Assembly (NCBI GenBank): GCA_035628505.1
Contig: DASPJR010000151.1
Coordinates: 1-48,144 of the forward strand
Reading direction: 5' to 3'
DNA from: DASPJR01 sp035628505
GTDB lineage: Bacteria > Planctomycetota > SZUA-567 > H5-PLA8
DNA length: 48,144 bases
The translations under genes were made by a program, and so were the position numbers. Below, one piece after another: positions 34,135-42,026 of this stretch. The notes under the pieces were generated by a model. It ran no database searches, had not been told where the DNA came from, and was given only the letters and a program-made list of their open reading frames with translations. How positions within the stretch are numbered: position 1 is the first letter of the stretch; each line of letters begins with the position of its first letter.

Positions 34135-35550
34135 ATGGCCAATCGCCGTTCTTCTGTGACATCAATTGCCATTACTACGTTGGCAGTGCTGCTTTCGTGC
34201 GCGCTCCATGCCGTCGAATTCAGCGTCGGCGCTGCGGCTGTAAAAATCACCCCTCCACAGGGCACGCCTTTAGCCGGATTCTATGCGATGCGTCCGTCCA
34301 CCGGCGTCCTCGACGATATCTATTCTAAAGCCATGGTGATTGAGCAGGATGGAGCAAAGGTCGCGATCGTCTCTCTGGATATGTGCTACACCACGCGCCC
34401 GATCATCCTGAACGCGCGAAAGCTGATCGCCGAGAAAACCGGAATTCCCGCTGAGCGCGTGCTGATTTCCGCGACCCACACGCACACCGGCCCGGCACTC
34501 GAACGCCAGGCCACCATCGACGAACTCACCGGCGCCAGGACGCCGGCTGCCGTGCAGTACGCCGCCAGCCTTCCGGCGCTGATCGCGCAGAGCGTTATTG
34601 AAGCGAATGAGAAACGGGCTCCCGCTCGCGCGCACGCGGCGATTGAGCGCGAAGAGAACTTAAGTTTCAACCGCCGGTTCGTGATGAAGGACGGGACATT
34701 CGGCTGGAATATCCCGAAGAGCTCAGCCAACAACGTGCTTCGGCCATCGGGTCCAATCGATCCGGACGTCGGCGTTCTTTATATTGAGACGAGCGCAAAC
34801 CCCGCGCGCCCCATTGCGACGTACGTCAACTTCGCCATGCATCCGGTCACCGTCGGCGGCACGAAAATCTCGTCGGACTATCCTCATTTTCTCTGCAAGC
34901 GCCTGGCCGAGCATAAAGGGCCGGAGATGATCACCCTCTTCGCCAACGGCTGCTGCGGAAACATCGGCCACCGCGATATCAGTTCGCCTGACGCCCAGTC
35001 CGGCGTGCGCGAATCCGACCGTATCGGCAGCCGCCTCGCCGCCGCGGTGCAACGGGCCTACGAGCGGATGACGCCGCTGCAGGCATTTGCCCCGCGTGTT
35101 GCCACACAGATGGTCAGCCTCCCACTGCGGAAATTCACGGAGCAGCAGGCCGAAAAAGCGCGCGCGGTCGTGCTGCGCATGTCCGACCCGAAGCTCAGTA
35201 CCACGGTGAAGGCCGAAGCCTTCTGCGTGCTGGATGTGCTCGCGCGCGAAGGCAAGCCGCTGGAAGTGGAAATCCAGGCGATTGCCCTGAGCGATGAGCT
35301 TGCGATTGTGGCACTTCCAGGAGAAATCTTTGTGGAACTCGGCCTTGAGCTGAAAAAATCGTCGCCCTTCAAGTACACGCTCATCGCCGAACTGGCCAAC
35401 GGCAGCATCGGTTACATTCCAAACCGCGCGGCTTTCCCGGAAGGCAACTACGAAGTGGTCAGCGCTCGAACCGAAGAGGGCTCAGGCGAGTTGCTGATTG
35501 AGACTGCGCTGAAGCTGCTCAAAGACCTGCGCGCACCGGCGCCGAAGTGA
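34135..35550 (+). CDS. Secreted neutral/alkaline ceramidase-like hydrolase
   Basis: A 471-residue protein. The ATG at 34135 is supported by AAGGAG eight bases upstream; an earlier in-frame TTG is not needed. The signal peptide runs to about residue 27 (HAV/EF). The motif THTHTGP near residue 115 and the earlier VGAAAVKITPP and DDIYSKAMVIE segments are typical of the neutral/alkaline non-lysosomal ceramidase-like family common in planctomycetes; a second His/Gly-rich stretch (FAMHPVT) and a late IGYIPN segment fit as well. True ceramidases are larger (about 650-750 residues), so this short form lacks the usual C-terminal immunoglobulin-like domain and its real substrate may be a different amide. 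It converges with the DUF1080 gene. Confidence 0.87.
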   Translation: MANRRSSVTSIAITTLAVLLSCALHAVEFSVGAAAVKITPPQGTPLAGFYAMRPSTGVLDDIYSKAMVIEQDGAKVAIVSLDMCYTTRPIILNARKLIAEKTGIPAERVLISATHTHTGPALERQATIDELTGARTPAAVQYAASLPALIAQSVIEANEKRAPARAHAAIEREENLSFNRRFVMKDGTFGWNIPKSSANNVLRPSGPIDPDVGVLYIETSANPARPIATYVNFAMHPVTVGGTKISSDYPHFLCKRLAEHKGPEMITLFANGCCGNIGHRDISSPDAQSGVRESDRIGSRLAAAVQRAYERMTPLQAFAPRVATQMVSLPLRKFTEQQAEKARAVVLRMSDPKLSTTVKAEAFCVLDVLAREGKPLEVEIQAIALSDELAIVALPGEIFVELGLELKKSSPFKYTLIAELANGSIGYIPNRAAFPEGNYEVVSARTEEGSGELLIETALKLLKDLRAPAPK

Positions 35551-35602
35551 AAGCGTGAAATCGAGAGAGCAGATTGAAGGCCTGGTAGCAGGCGCTAACT
35601 TC

Positions 35603-36253
35603 CTAAAGCTTCTTAACACTCACCTCCTTGTAAAAAACTATCGAGCCTTTGGCGTAATCGTCGTGATTCTGCAGTCCAATGTAACCGCGCTCGGGTCGCG
35701 GGCCGCGTTCGGGCTCGAAGTTTTTCTTGCGCTCGGGCACGGGCTGAGCCGGGTCGAAGTCGTTCACCTGCGTGCCATTGTGGACCACAGTGATTTTCGG
35801 CCCCTTCAGAGTAATTTCCATGGTGTTCCACTCACCCGGCGCCTTGGCTGCCTCAGCAGTCGCTTTGCTCAGCGAATAGATGGCGCCGGTGCGGTGGTAT
35901 TCGTCCTGCTTGTTGCAGATTTGAATTTCGTAGCCGTGATGCACGGCGTACCAGGCGTCTTTGGGTTTTTCAGCGATGCGCACAAAGATTCCGCCGTTGG
36001 AGGCCTCATGCGCGACCTTGTAAACGACGCGAATGACACAATTCTCAAACGTTTCTCCGGTGTACCATAGCAGGCCCATGCCACCCTGAGTCTTCAATAG
36101 CCCATCCTCGACGACAAAACCGCCGCCGCCAACGTGTTCCCAGCCGCTGGTATCTTTGCCGTTGAACAGCGCACGCCACTCGCCCTTTTCTTCAGCGCGA
36201 CTGCCGATCGAGAAAAGCAGCGCACAAACGGCAAACAGGAAGAGAGATTTCAT
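35603..36253 (-). CDS. Secreted DUF1080 / 3-keto-disaccharide hydrolase family protein
   Basis: A 216-residue exported protein with a clear signal peptide (hydrophobic to residue ~17, cleavage near SRA/EE). It has the concanavalin-like plan of the DUF1080 family: WRALFNGKDTSGW at the start, FVVEDGLLKT, ENCVIRVVYKV, SNGGIFVRI, GYEIQI, GEWNTMEI and a final GYIGLQNHDD. This family is hugely expanded in planctomycetes, and some members hydrolyse 3-keto-glycosides. A GGGGGC stretch upstream of the ATG may serve ribosome binding. Together with the adjacent ceramidase-like gene it points to extracellular polymer or glycoconjugate breakdown. Confidence 0.92.
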   Translation of the reverse strand: MKSLFLFAVCALLFSIGSRAEEKGEWRALFNGKDTSGWEHVGGGGFVVEDGLLKTQGGMGLLWYTGETFENCVIRVVYKVAHEASNGGIFVRIAEKPKDAWYAVHHGYEIQICNKQDEYHRTGAIYSLSKATAEAAKAPGEWNTMEITLKGPKITVVHNGTQVNDFDPAQPVPERKKNFEPERGPRPERGYIGLQNHDDYAKGSIVFYKEVSVKKL

Positions 36254-36371
36254 AGCGCCCCCGCATCATTTCAGAGATAGAGGAAAGCGTACTGCCCGGT
36301 CCGGTCAGGTCAATAATTCATCGCACTGAAGGCCTGGTAAACTGCTGAAGTGCTGAATAGTGTTTCTAAAT

Positions 36372-36381
36372 TGGCTCCCCG
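36372..36381. repeat. Candidate att site: copy of the tRNA-Asn 3' end
   Basis: TGGCTCCCCG here is identical and in the same orientation to 37620-37629, the CCA-acceptor end of tRNA-Asn. Weak similarity continues (GGAT, TCGAA, CCC). The two copies bracket a 1.2-kb islet of atypical genes, as expected of the left and right ends of an integrated element. Confidence 0.45.
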
Positions 36382-36449
36382 GTGGATGAACATCGAACCC
36401 TTCGGTTGTACTTCGCCGGCGCTACTCGCCTACTGCGTAGATCGTGACT

Positions 36450-37067
36450 CTAACTTTGATACCGCTGCCATTCAAAGTACCCCGTATGTAAGGCGAAGTA
36501 GGGAGTCGGTAGAAAGACGCCGAGATGCTTGAGCGCTTCCACAAGGACATCACCATCTCGGCGGACGGAGGTCCCTCCCGTGATGCAGCAGATTTGAGAT
36601 TCCTTTCCCGGCAATCCGACATATGCAATTTCATCGGGCGCGAAGACAAACGCGTACTCGTTTTCAGGGGTGCCGCCCCACATGAAACAGTGGTAGTACG
36701 CAATGCTTGTCTTGCTCGTGCGTTGAAGATTTTTCAGGAACCGCAATACAAGAGGTGGAGGAAACTGAGCGTATTCGTTTTCCTCGAGAAGCGGCGCAAA
36801 AGCCTCTGACGTCAACTGTAGCTCTTCGTCGGGATAGTCTCTTGCTATCCTCCAAAAGCAGGGTTCCGCCCCCCAGTTCCCGGTTCTCAGTCGAACAACC
36901 AACAGTCCACGGGGTGGTAGTCCGTGGCAGAATTTGGTCTCCGGCCAATCAAAGCCTTCCAAATCTGTAACGTGATACAATTCCTTAGACAACTCTGGTT
37001 CGTTCTTGATGCACCTGATCGCCTCCGAAGTAGGCTCGATAAAGATATTGTGCGCTTCCCACGGCAT
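36450..37067 (-). CDS. Unknown cytosolic protein of the tRNA-Asn islet
   Basis: A 205-residue protein I do not recognise. GGAGG lies four bases before the ATG. No signal peptide or membrane segment. It is rich in Trp, Pro, acidic and aromatic residues, with a strand-like YAFVFAPDEIAYVG segment. Base composition is lower in GC than the flanking chromosomal genes. It follows a frameshifted partner gene by 21 bases, and the pair lies between the tRNA-Asn gene and a copy of the tRNA's 3' end. Size, composition and setting recall orphan immunity-type proteins, but no family match can be claimed. Confidence 0.65.
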   Translation of the reverse strand: MPWEAHNIFIEPTSEAIRCIKNEPELSKELYHVTDLEGFDWPETKFCHGLPPRGLLVVRLRTGNWGAEPCFWRIARDYPDEELQLTSEAFAPLLEENEYAQFPPPLVLRFLKNLQRTSKTSIAYYHCFMWGGTPENEYAFVFAPDEIAYVGLPGKESQICCITGGTSVRRDGDVLVEALKHLGVFLPTPYFALHTGYFEWQRYQS

Positions 37068-37088
37068 AAATCCTCCGCCAGCAATTCA

Positions 37089-37537
37089 TCAAAGGTAATC
37101 AAAAAAGCGAATCCACCAAGTTCGTATGTCAACCTTTTCGGGTAAGACTCCGTCGTACTGGCGTTCTAGTATTGATGTCGGAATCAATATGAAGCGATGA
37201 TCGGCGAGGACCGATTCGATGACTTTCTTATCTTCGAGTTGATCGACTCTTCATCAGAACATGCCGCTAAACGTCCGAAGTTTGAAAATCTCAACGCGCA
37301 CTGCCAAGTGGTGTTCGTTCCCATTGAGGCTGACTTAAGGATGATTGCAGCATGAAAAGAGGCATCCTGAATCTGCGCGCCATCTTCGATCTCAAATTGT
37401 CGCTTCAAGACTCGTTCAAGTTGAGCATGGACAAGCCGAACGTCGCGGTTCAGGCGTTCGTAGTTAAATTGAGATGGAAACTCGTATGCGTTCGACTCGT
37501 CGTTCTGCCTGAGTATCAATTCATAATCATGTGCCAT
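37089..37537 (-). pseudogene. Frameshifted unknown gene of the tRNA-Asn islet
   Basis: Reading from ATG 37537 (or GTG 37543) the frame runs through CALRFSNFGRLAACSDEE and stops at 37184. From about 37246-37252 the alternative frame continues sensibly as VDQLEDKKVIESVLADHRF and ends with TWWIRFFDYL at a TGA (37089-37091). One missing base (GAAGAGTC where GAAGAAGTC would read through) reconciles both, giving a ~149-residue protein. It ends 21 bases before the next gene, as an operon partner would. It is either a recent inactivation or a sequencing/assembly error. I do not recognise the family; it looks like a small alpha/beta cytosolic protein. Confidence 0.6.
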
Positions 37538-37619
37538 TCCCACGTATCCACGCGACCGGTTCGAGTTTCATCAGACTCGGCGAAACTGCAAGAAATCGTG
37601 CGGATTGGCTTTGGCTTAG

Positions 37620-37694
37620 TGGCTCCCCGACCTGGATTCGAACCAGGAACCCTGTGATTAACAGTCACATGCTCTACCGTTGAGCTATCGGGGA
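37620..37694 (-). tRNA. tRNA-Asn (anticodon GTT)
   Basis: Minus-strand sequence folds as acceptor TCCCCGA paired with TCGGGGA, discriminator G and an encoded CCA. The D arm is GCTC/GAGC, the anticodon stem TGTGA with its partner TCACA, loop CTGTTAA (anticodon GTT), and the T arm CCTGG-TTCGAAT-CCAGG. Complete and unbroken. The gene borders a lower-GC islet on its 3' side. Confidence 0.96.
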
Positions 37695-37846
37695 GTGAGC
37701 GGATTTGGCGTCTTCAGTTGTGGGTCGCTGAGCGTGGCGAGAATTCGCGTGCCGGACAGCGAGAGGACACTTTTACGGCACAATCCCGGCGTGTCAAGCA
37801 CGTCCGCCATTTCTTGTCCACATTTCACGCCCCCGTAAGTACCCCC

Positions 37847-38902
37847 TTACTTCTGGCCCGCGTGGCTTTCTGCGTAATGCTTTTTCAAAAGATCTTCGCC
37901 GAAATCGTTCTCCAGGTCGCGCCAGACGGAGTGGACGTGATTGGCGCCGTTCTGGATGTTGTCATACTCGATCAGAAACGTCGGTCCGTGAACGCGGTAA
38001 TAATGCGCTTTTTTCAGCTCGGTTTCGCCAGCCCAGGCGAAGTAGATTTTATCGAGTCCAGCTTTCTCGATCTTGGCGATCTCGCTGGCAGCGAGCTCCG
38101 GACGCAGACGGCCGGCGTATTCTTTGATCAGCGCAAGCAGTATTTCTTTTTGCGGCGCAGTCATCTCGGAAACGGGAAGTCCCACGTTTCCGGCCAGAGA
38201 CACCTTGCGTGCGGCGGCGGTGAAGATGTCTTTGGGGCACTCGGCCTGGAAGATTGCTTTCTTTTTCTGTTCGTCTGTCAGAGCCAGGATCAACTTGCGG
38301 CCGGCGTCCTCCACTTCACCGAGCGTGCGCTGACCCTTGCGGGGTCCATCCAGGATATTTTCAGGATTGCTGCCCATGAAGGACGGCGCGCCGATCACGT
38401 ATTTGCCGGCAATGATGGTGAAGTTGAGCGAAAGATGATGGCCCTCGTAGCGCCAGCCCCACGTCGCGTCGGGCCCGGGTTTTCCAAAGACCGTCACGAA
38501 GTATAGCTCTGAATCGCGCTTGGGGCCTTTGCCCTGTTCCTGCTGATGCAGAATGTCTTCGAGCGTGCTGATCGTCACGGCGCTGATATAGCCGCGTGCG
38601 CTCAGGCCGCTGGCGAGAAGTGCCTGCGCCAGCGCGCGCTGCGATTGCGTCATTTCCTTGAGGGACACGCCATTTCGCGTCTTTGGGATGAAATGCCAGT
38701 TGAGGCGCTCGTCGTTTTTGAGCTCGTACGTCGCCTTCGCGCGCTGCTCATCGGTGAGGGCGTTCAGGAAATACGTGGCAGCGTCGGCCATGTCGCGCGA
38801 GATTTTCTGAACTTCAGCGTCGTGGCCTTCGTGCGCCCGCAGAGTGACGGATAGAGCCAGCGCGAGAGCGGCCAGAAACGGCAAACGGCGCAAGATCGGC
38901 AT
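37847..38902 (-). CDS. Exported DUF3500 protein
   Basis: A 351-residue protein from the ATG at 38902, chosen because GGAG precedes it and a signal peptide follows directly (hydrophobic ALALALSV, cleavage near LRA/HE); the ORF extends 16 codons further upstream. Family features of DUF3500 are visible: AATYFLNALTDEQRAKATYE, RNGVSLKEMTQSQRALAQALLASGLS, WGWRYEGHHLSLNFTI and a late FLIEYDNIQNGANHVHSVWRD. His-rich segments (HEGHD at the mature N-terminus, HHLS, HVHS) hint at metal binding. Function of the family is not established. It lies downstream of the methyltransferase gene on the same strand (67-base gap) and may be co-transcribed. Confidence 0.88.
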   Translation of the reverse strand: MPILRRLPFLAALALALSVTLRAHEGHDAEVQKISRDMADAATYFLNALTDEQRAKATYELKNDERLNWHFIPKTRNGVSLKEMTQSQRALAQALLASGLSARGYISAVTISTLEDILHQQEQGKGPKRDSELYFVTVFGKPGPDATWGWRYEGHHLSLNFTIIAGKYVIGAPSFMGSNPENILDGPRKGQRTLGEVEDAGRKLILALTDEQKKKAIFQAECPKDIFTAAARKVSLAGNVGLPVSEMTAPQKEILLALIKEYAGRLRPELAASEIAKIEKAGLDKIYFAWAGETELKKAHYYRVHGPTFLIEYDNIQNGANHVHSVWRDLENDFGEDLLKKHYAESHAGQK

Positions 38903-38969
38903 GAGGGACTCCAGAAAGGGTTCCATTTGAATACACCGCTGGCAAGACATTAAGCAGGGGCACTTGGAT

Positions 38970-39767
38970 TCATTTCCGTTCGGCCAGCAGTCCGAAAAGC
39001 AGCGGAATTCCAGGCGCGCCCGGCGGCAGCACCCATGTTCCGTCGGCGTGTTTCTGCATTCCCGGGAAACGCTGGTAAAAGCCGTAGCGTTCTTCGCGCA
39101 CCGTTTTCAGGCAAAAGCCGGCGTCGAGCACCGCCTGCAGAGTTTCGGCGAGCGAGTGGCCCCACTGAAAACTGCTGGCGTGCTTCAGCGCGGCACCGCC
39201 GGTGTAAGACGTGTTTTTCTCAATGCGCTCGGGCGCGGGGCGATGGAAATAATCGTCGCCGCAAAGTGAAAATCCGTCTTTGAGCGGCTCGCGAGTGAGC
39301 AGATCCAGCAGCGGATGGCCATCGATCAGCACAAAGCGTCCGCCCGGCTTCAGGCGCGCTGCGATCTGCGTAAACACGCTGCGCAGATCGCCGATCCAGC
39401 AGAGCACACCATAGGTCATCACCGCGATGTCGTAGTCTCCTCCGAGCTGCTCCGGTAGCGCATGCACATCGCCGACGTGGAAGTCAATGGAGACTCCGCA
39501 TTCTGCCGCGAATGACTTCGCCGAGGCGATAGATTGCGGCGAGAGATCAACGGCGGTAACGCTCGCCCCGCGGCGTGCCAGGCAGATGCTGTCCAGCCCG
39601 ATGTGACACATCAGGTGAAGCAGGCGCTTGCCGTGCAGTTCGCCCAGCAGCTCCCGCTCAAGCGGCAATAGCGTGCAGCCGCCGGCGCGCACGGCGGCCA
39701 GATCGTAGAACTCGCCGGGGTCGCTCAGGTGCGCGCGGGCGCGCTCGTTCCAGTTGGCGCGGTTCAT
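38970..39767 (-). CDS. Class I SAM-dependent methyltransferase
   Basis: A 265-residue cytosolic enzyme starting at the ATG at 39767 (MNRANWNERA, a typical opening of small-molecule methyltransferases). The ORF continues 13 codons upstream, but those first codons lie in an AAGCTTGCG repeat word and are probably not coding. Motif I is LLHLMCHIGLDSI with Cys/His where a Gly-rich loop is usual (consensus DLGCGxG), followed by VTAVDLSPQSI (acidic residue of strand 2), DFHVGDVHALP and YDIAVMTYGVLCWI. The core is therefore intact, with a variant SAM loop. The substrate is unknown. Confidence 0.82.
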   Translation of the reverse strand: MNRANWNERARAHLSDPGEFYDLAAVRAGGCTLLPLERELLGELHGKRLLHLMCHIGLDSICLARRGASVTAVDLSPQSIASAKSFAAECGVSIDFHVGDVHALPEQLGGDYDIAVMTYGVLCWIGDLRSVFTQIAARLKPGGRFVLIDGHPLLDLLTREPLKDGFSLCGDDYFHRPAPERIEKNTSYTGGAALKHASSFQWGHSLAETLQAVLDAGFCLKTVREERYGFYQRFPGMQKHADGTWVLPPGAPGIPLLFGLLAERK

Positions 39768-39817
39768 CTCGATCCATTCCGTTTGCATAGCTGAAGCTTG
39801 CGCCATTATTCAATCCC

Positions 39818-39835
39818 CGCAAGCTGAAGCTTGCG
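39818..39835. repeat. Short perfect hairpin repeat CGCAAGCT-GA-AGCTTGCG
   Basis: Eight-base perfect arms with a 2-base loop lie between divergent genes; a second partial copy (CTGAAGCTTGCG) is at 39791-39802, within the extended N-terminus of the methyltransferase ORF. Looks like a REP-type dispersed unit. Confidence 0.5.
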
Positions 39836-39893
39836 TCACATGAACGATAGTTTATGCTCAGAGTGTCTCGCACAACAGCAGAGGATGCGCAGC

Positions 39894-40688
39894 ATGGCCG
39901 ACTGGCTCAATAAAGTCACCGGGTTGTTGAAGAGCAAGAAGCCTCTGGCCGAAGTGCTGCCGCAGATGCTCGACCCGGGCGATCCGCGCGTGGTCATACG
40001 CATCTTTGGCGACGACTGGCTGTGCCCGTACACCGCGCGCCGGGTTGTCTGCCCGGACTGGAATGGATCAAGCCTGACGCTGCTGCAATGCAATGAGATT
40101 CGCGAGCATCTGCTGGCGCTGCCTGAGCTTCAGAAGCTCGGCGTCGAAGCGCAGATGAAGTCCTTTGACGAACTCGCGGGAATCTGCGTGTTTCAGCGCA
40201 TCCAGGCCGGCGGCAACTACAAATTCGCCGCACCCAGCGGAGAATGGGTTTGTCCTTACTGCCTGAAAAAAACGGAAGTCCTGCTGCGTAACTGGGACGG
40301 CAGTGAAGCGGAATTTAAAATCTATCTGCCGCATATCCTGGCACACTTCAAGAGCTGTGACGATTACCAGCAGGATCCGGTGGGCGGCGCCAAGGAAGTC
40401 ACGCAGATTATCGAATCCGGCGGCGACCGCGCCAAGCTCGCGCGCTACCTGGCCACCGATCCTCGGTTTCAGATTTTCAGCAACGAAGGCCTATGGCTGG
40501 ATCCATTCAGTGCGCGAACGGTTGAATCGCTGAACATCAAGCGCGAACCCTGGGGACCGGCGCTGCAGTCAAAGATTCTCGATTACATACTCAGCGAGAA
40601 GTGCCCGGGAAAGTACTCGCAGTTTGAAGTTGAGTTGGGTCTGGACGTGCTCAAGAAAGCTGCCAACACCAAGACGATGAGTTATTGA
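39894..40688 (+). CDS. Unknown protein with three copies of a W-x-[CD]-P-[YF] module
   Basis: A 264-residue cytosolic protein from ATG 39894, preceded by GAGG nine bases upstream (an in-frame ATG at 39840 is an alternative). Three similar segments recur: GDDWLCPYTARRVVC, GEWVCPYCLKKTEVL and EGLWLDPFSARTVES, each followed by a helix containing a hydrophobic LL/IL-H pattern (REHLLALPEL, LPHILAHFKSC, ILDYILSEKC). The first two keep Cys residues that could hold zinc; the third has lost them, suggesting a degenerate repeat. Only 17 bases separate it from a small zinc-ribbon gene on the same strand, so the two likely act together. I do not recognise the family or a function. Confidence 0.7.
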   Translation: MADWLNKVTGLLKSKKPLAEVLPQMLDPGDPRVVIRIFGDDWLCPYTARRVVCPDWNGSSLTLLQCNEIREHLLALPELQKLGVEAQMKSFDELAGICVFQRIQAGGNYKFAAPSGEWVCPYCLKKTEVLLRNWDGSEAEFKIYLPHILAHFKSCDDYQQDPVGGAKEVTQIIESGGDRAKLARYLATDPRFQIFSNEGLWLDPFSARTVESLNIKREPWGPALQSKILDYILSEKCPGKYSQFEVELGLDVLKKAANTKTMSY

Positions 40689-40705
40689 GAAGGAAAGAGG
40701 GCACC

Positions 40706-40915
40706 ATGGTCATCACGTATTGCAGCCAGTGCGGGGCGCGCCTGCGCATCGCGGCTCTGAAGGAAGGTGAAGAGCCCAAGTGCCAGGATTGCATCTCCGG
40801 CAAGCCCAGGCGGCCGCGCTCGCGTGACAGCGCCATGATTCCCAAGCGGCGCCAGTCGACGGGAACGATTCTGCGGACAATTCAAAAAGACGTTAAGCTG
40901 GATGAGAATAAGTAG
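40706..40915 (+). CDS. Small zinc-ribbon protein
   Basis: A 69-residue protein. The ATG at 40706 has AGAGG upstream; the open frame extends seven codons further but overlaps the previous stop. Two knuckles, CSQC (6-9) and CQDC (~26-29), form a probable zinc ribbon at the N-terminus, followed by a basic Arg/Lys-rich tail. It is in tandem with the three-module protein. Likely a nucleic-acid- or protein-binding accessory factor; no specific function can be given. Confidence 0.65.
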   Translation: MVITYCSQCGARLRIAALKEGEEPKCQDCISGKPRRPRSRDSAMIPKRRQSTGTILRTIQKDVKLDENK

Positions 40916-40926
40916 TTGGCGGGCAA

Positions 40927-40995
40927 TCATTGCTTCAGAATGAAGACGGTCAAGAGCACCAGCGCCAGCAGTGACATCAGCACAAAAATCCCCAT
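40927..40995 (-). CDS. 22-residue single-pass membrane peptide
   Basis: A tiny ORF on the minus strand reads MGIFVLMSLLALVLLTVFILKQ. It is one hydrophobic helix with a basic end, and GGAG precedes the ATG by eight bases. It ends 12 bases from the convergent zinc-ribbon gene. Size, good ribosome-binding site and perfect transmembrane profile suggest a genuine small membrane protein, though a chance hydrophobic frame cannot be excluded. Confidence 0.4.
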   Translation of the reverse strand: MGIFVLMSLLALVLLTVFILKQ

Positions 40996-41032
40996 TTGAC
41001 GTTCTCCGCTAAGGCACTTCGAAACGGCACTC

Positions 41033-41049
41033 GCAGGCTGGAAGCCTGC
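41033..41049. repeat. Short hairpin GCAGGCT-GGA-AGCCTGC
   Basis: Perfect 7-base arms with a 3-base loop, in the 97-base gap between the small membrane ORF and the next minus-strand gene. It resembles other short GC-rich dispersed hairpins of this window. Confidence 0.45.
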
Positions 41050-41092
41050 CCTACATACGGGGGCAAGCAGCGTGCCATCCAGATGAGCTGGA

Positions 41093-41839
41093 TTATTGCG
41101 CTTTGCGGTCGAAGGGTTCCAGCGCCTGTTCGTTCCAGCGCCAGGCCACGATTTTGACTGGGTGCGCACCGGAGTCGATCCCTTCGCGTGAAACGGCAAG
41201 CGTCTCGACCACGGCGTCGGTCAGCGGAGCGTCGGCGCGCTGGATGCGCCAGGTTTCCTGCTTTTTCATGAGCTCATAAAGATCGCGCGGCAGTTCATCG
41301 AAGACTAAGGCCAGCACGTGCGGCGGACCGTCCGGAGAAGCCATGCGCACCCACACTCGCGGCAGCTTTCGCCATTCATAACCGGCCGGATAGATACCGA
41401 TTTTCGCTCGCACCAGTTGCGTAGCTTCGAACGGCCCCGGCACGGCTCGCGGCGGCGGAACCTGCGGTCCGAAATACGTCAGGAAGGCCAGGTTCACCAG
41501 CGTAAACCAGACGACGATGCCTCCGGCCGTCACGAACCAGCGCTGAGTGAACATTCCATAGGCGATCAGCCCTGCAAAGCCGGCGATGAGCAGAGCGATC
41601 CAGATCAGTTTGCTGTAGTCACGCTTACCGCCGCAGAGCTTCCAGCGGAAATACGCGTGCCACTCCTGTCGCCGCCACTGCTCCACGCGTGCGGCGTCTT
41701 CGGCAGGACCGGTGCGCGGACCGGGGATGTGTTCGCGCGCGCGAGAGTAAAGGGGGTCGAAGTCGGAGCTCTGGATGATGTAACAAATCCGTAAAAAAGG
41801 GCGAAAAAGCCGGCCCGGCTGCGCCTGTCGAAAGTACAA
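41093..41839 (-). CDS. Unknown membrane protein with two transmembrane helices
   Basis: A 248-residue ORF; the start is uncertain because only a TTG opens the frame at 41839, and no in-frame ATG occurs before the second helix (a GTG at codon 52 is another option). Two adjacent hydrophobic segments, LIWIALLIAGFAGLIAYGM and TAGGIVVWFTLVNLAFL, lie around residues 79-122. They are preceded by a charged cytoplasmic stretch with WRRQEWHAYFRWKLCGG and followed by a ~125-residue soluble domain (ALVFDELPRDLYELMKKQE). No family recognised. It is transcribed away from the giant propeller gene and toward the small membrane ORF. Confidence 0.65.
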   Translation of the reverse strand: MYFRQAQPGRLFRPFLRICYIIQSSDFDPLYSRAREHIPGPRTGPAEDAARVEQWRRQEWHAYFRWKLCGGKRDYSKLIWIALLIAGFAGLIAYGMFTQRWFVTAGGIVVWFTLVNLAFLTYFGPQVPPPRAVPGPFEATQLVRAKIGIYPAGYEWRKLPRVWVRMASPDGPPHVLALVFDELPRDLYELMKKQETWRIQRADAPLTDAVVETLAVSREGIDSGAHPVKIVAWRWNEQALEPFDRKAQ

Positions 41840-42026
41840 CGAGTAAGGATAGTTTGTGAGGCGCGTGCGGCGAGGTCAAGGTAGAAGCGAAAATCAATCG
41901 ACAACACTACGGCCTTCCAGCAAAATTGCCGCAGGGTTTGGTGCTTTATTCGCGTCCGACTTTGCGAAGTTTTTAAAAAGTTTTTGCCGGTTTGAACTCT
42001 CGTGCGTCGTATTAGTGGTAGACGCC

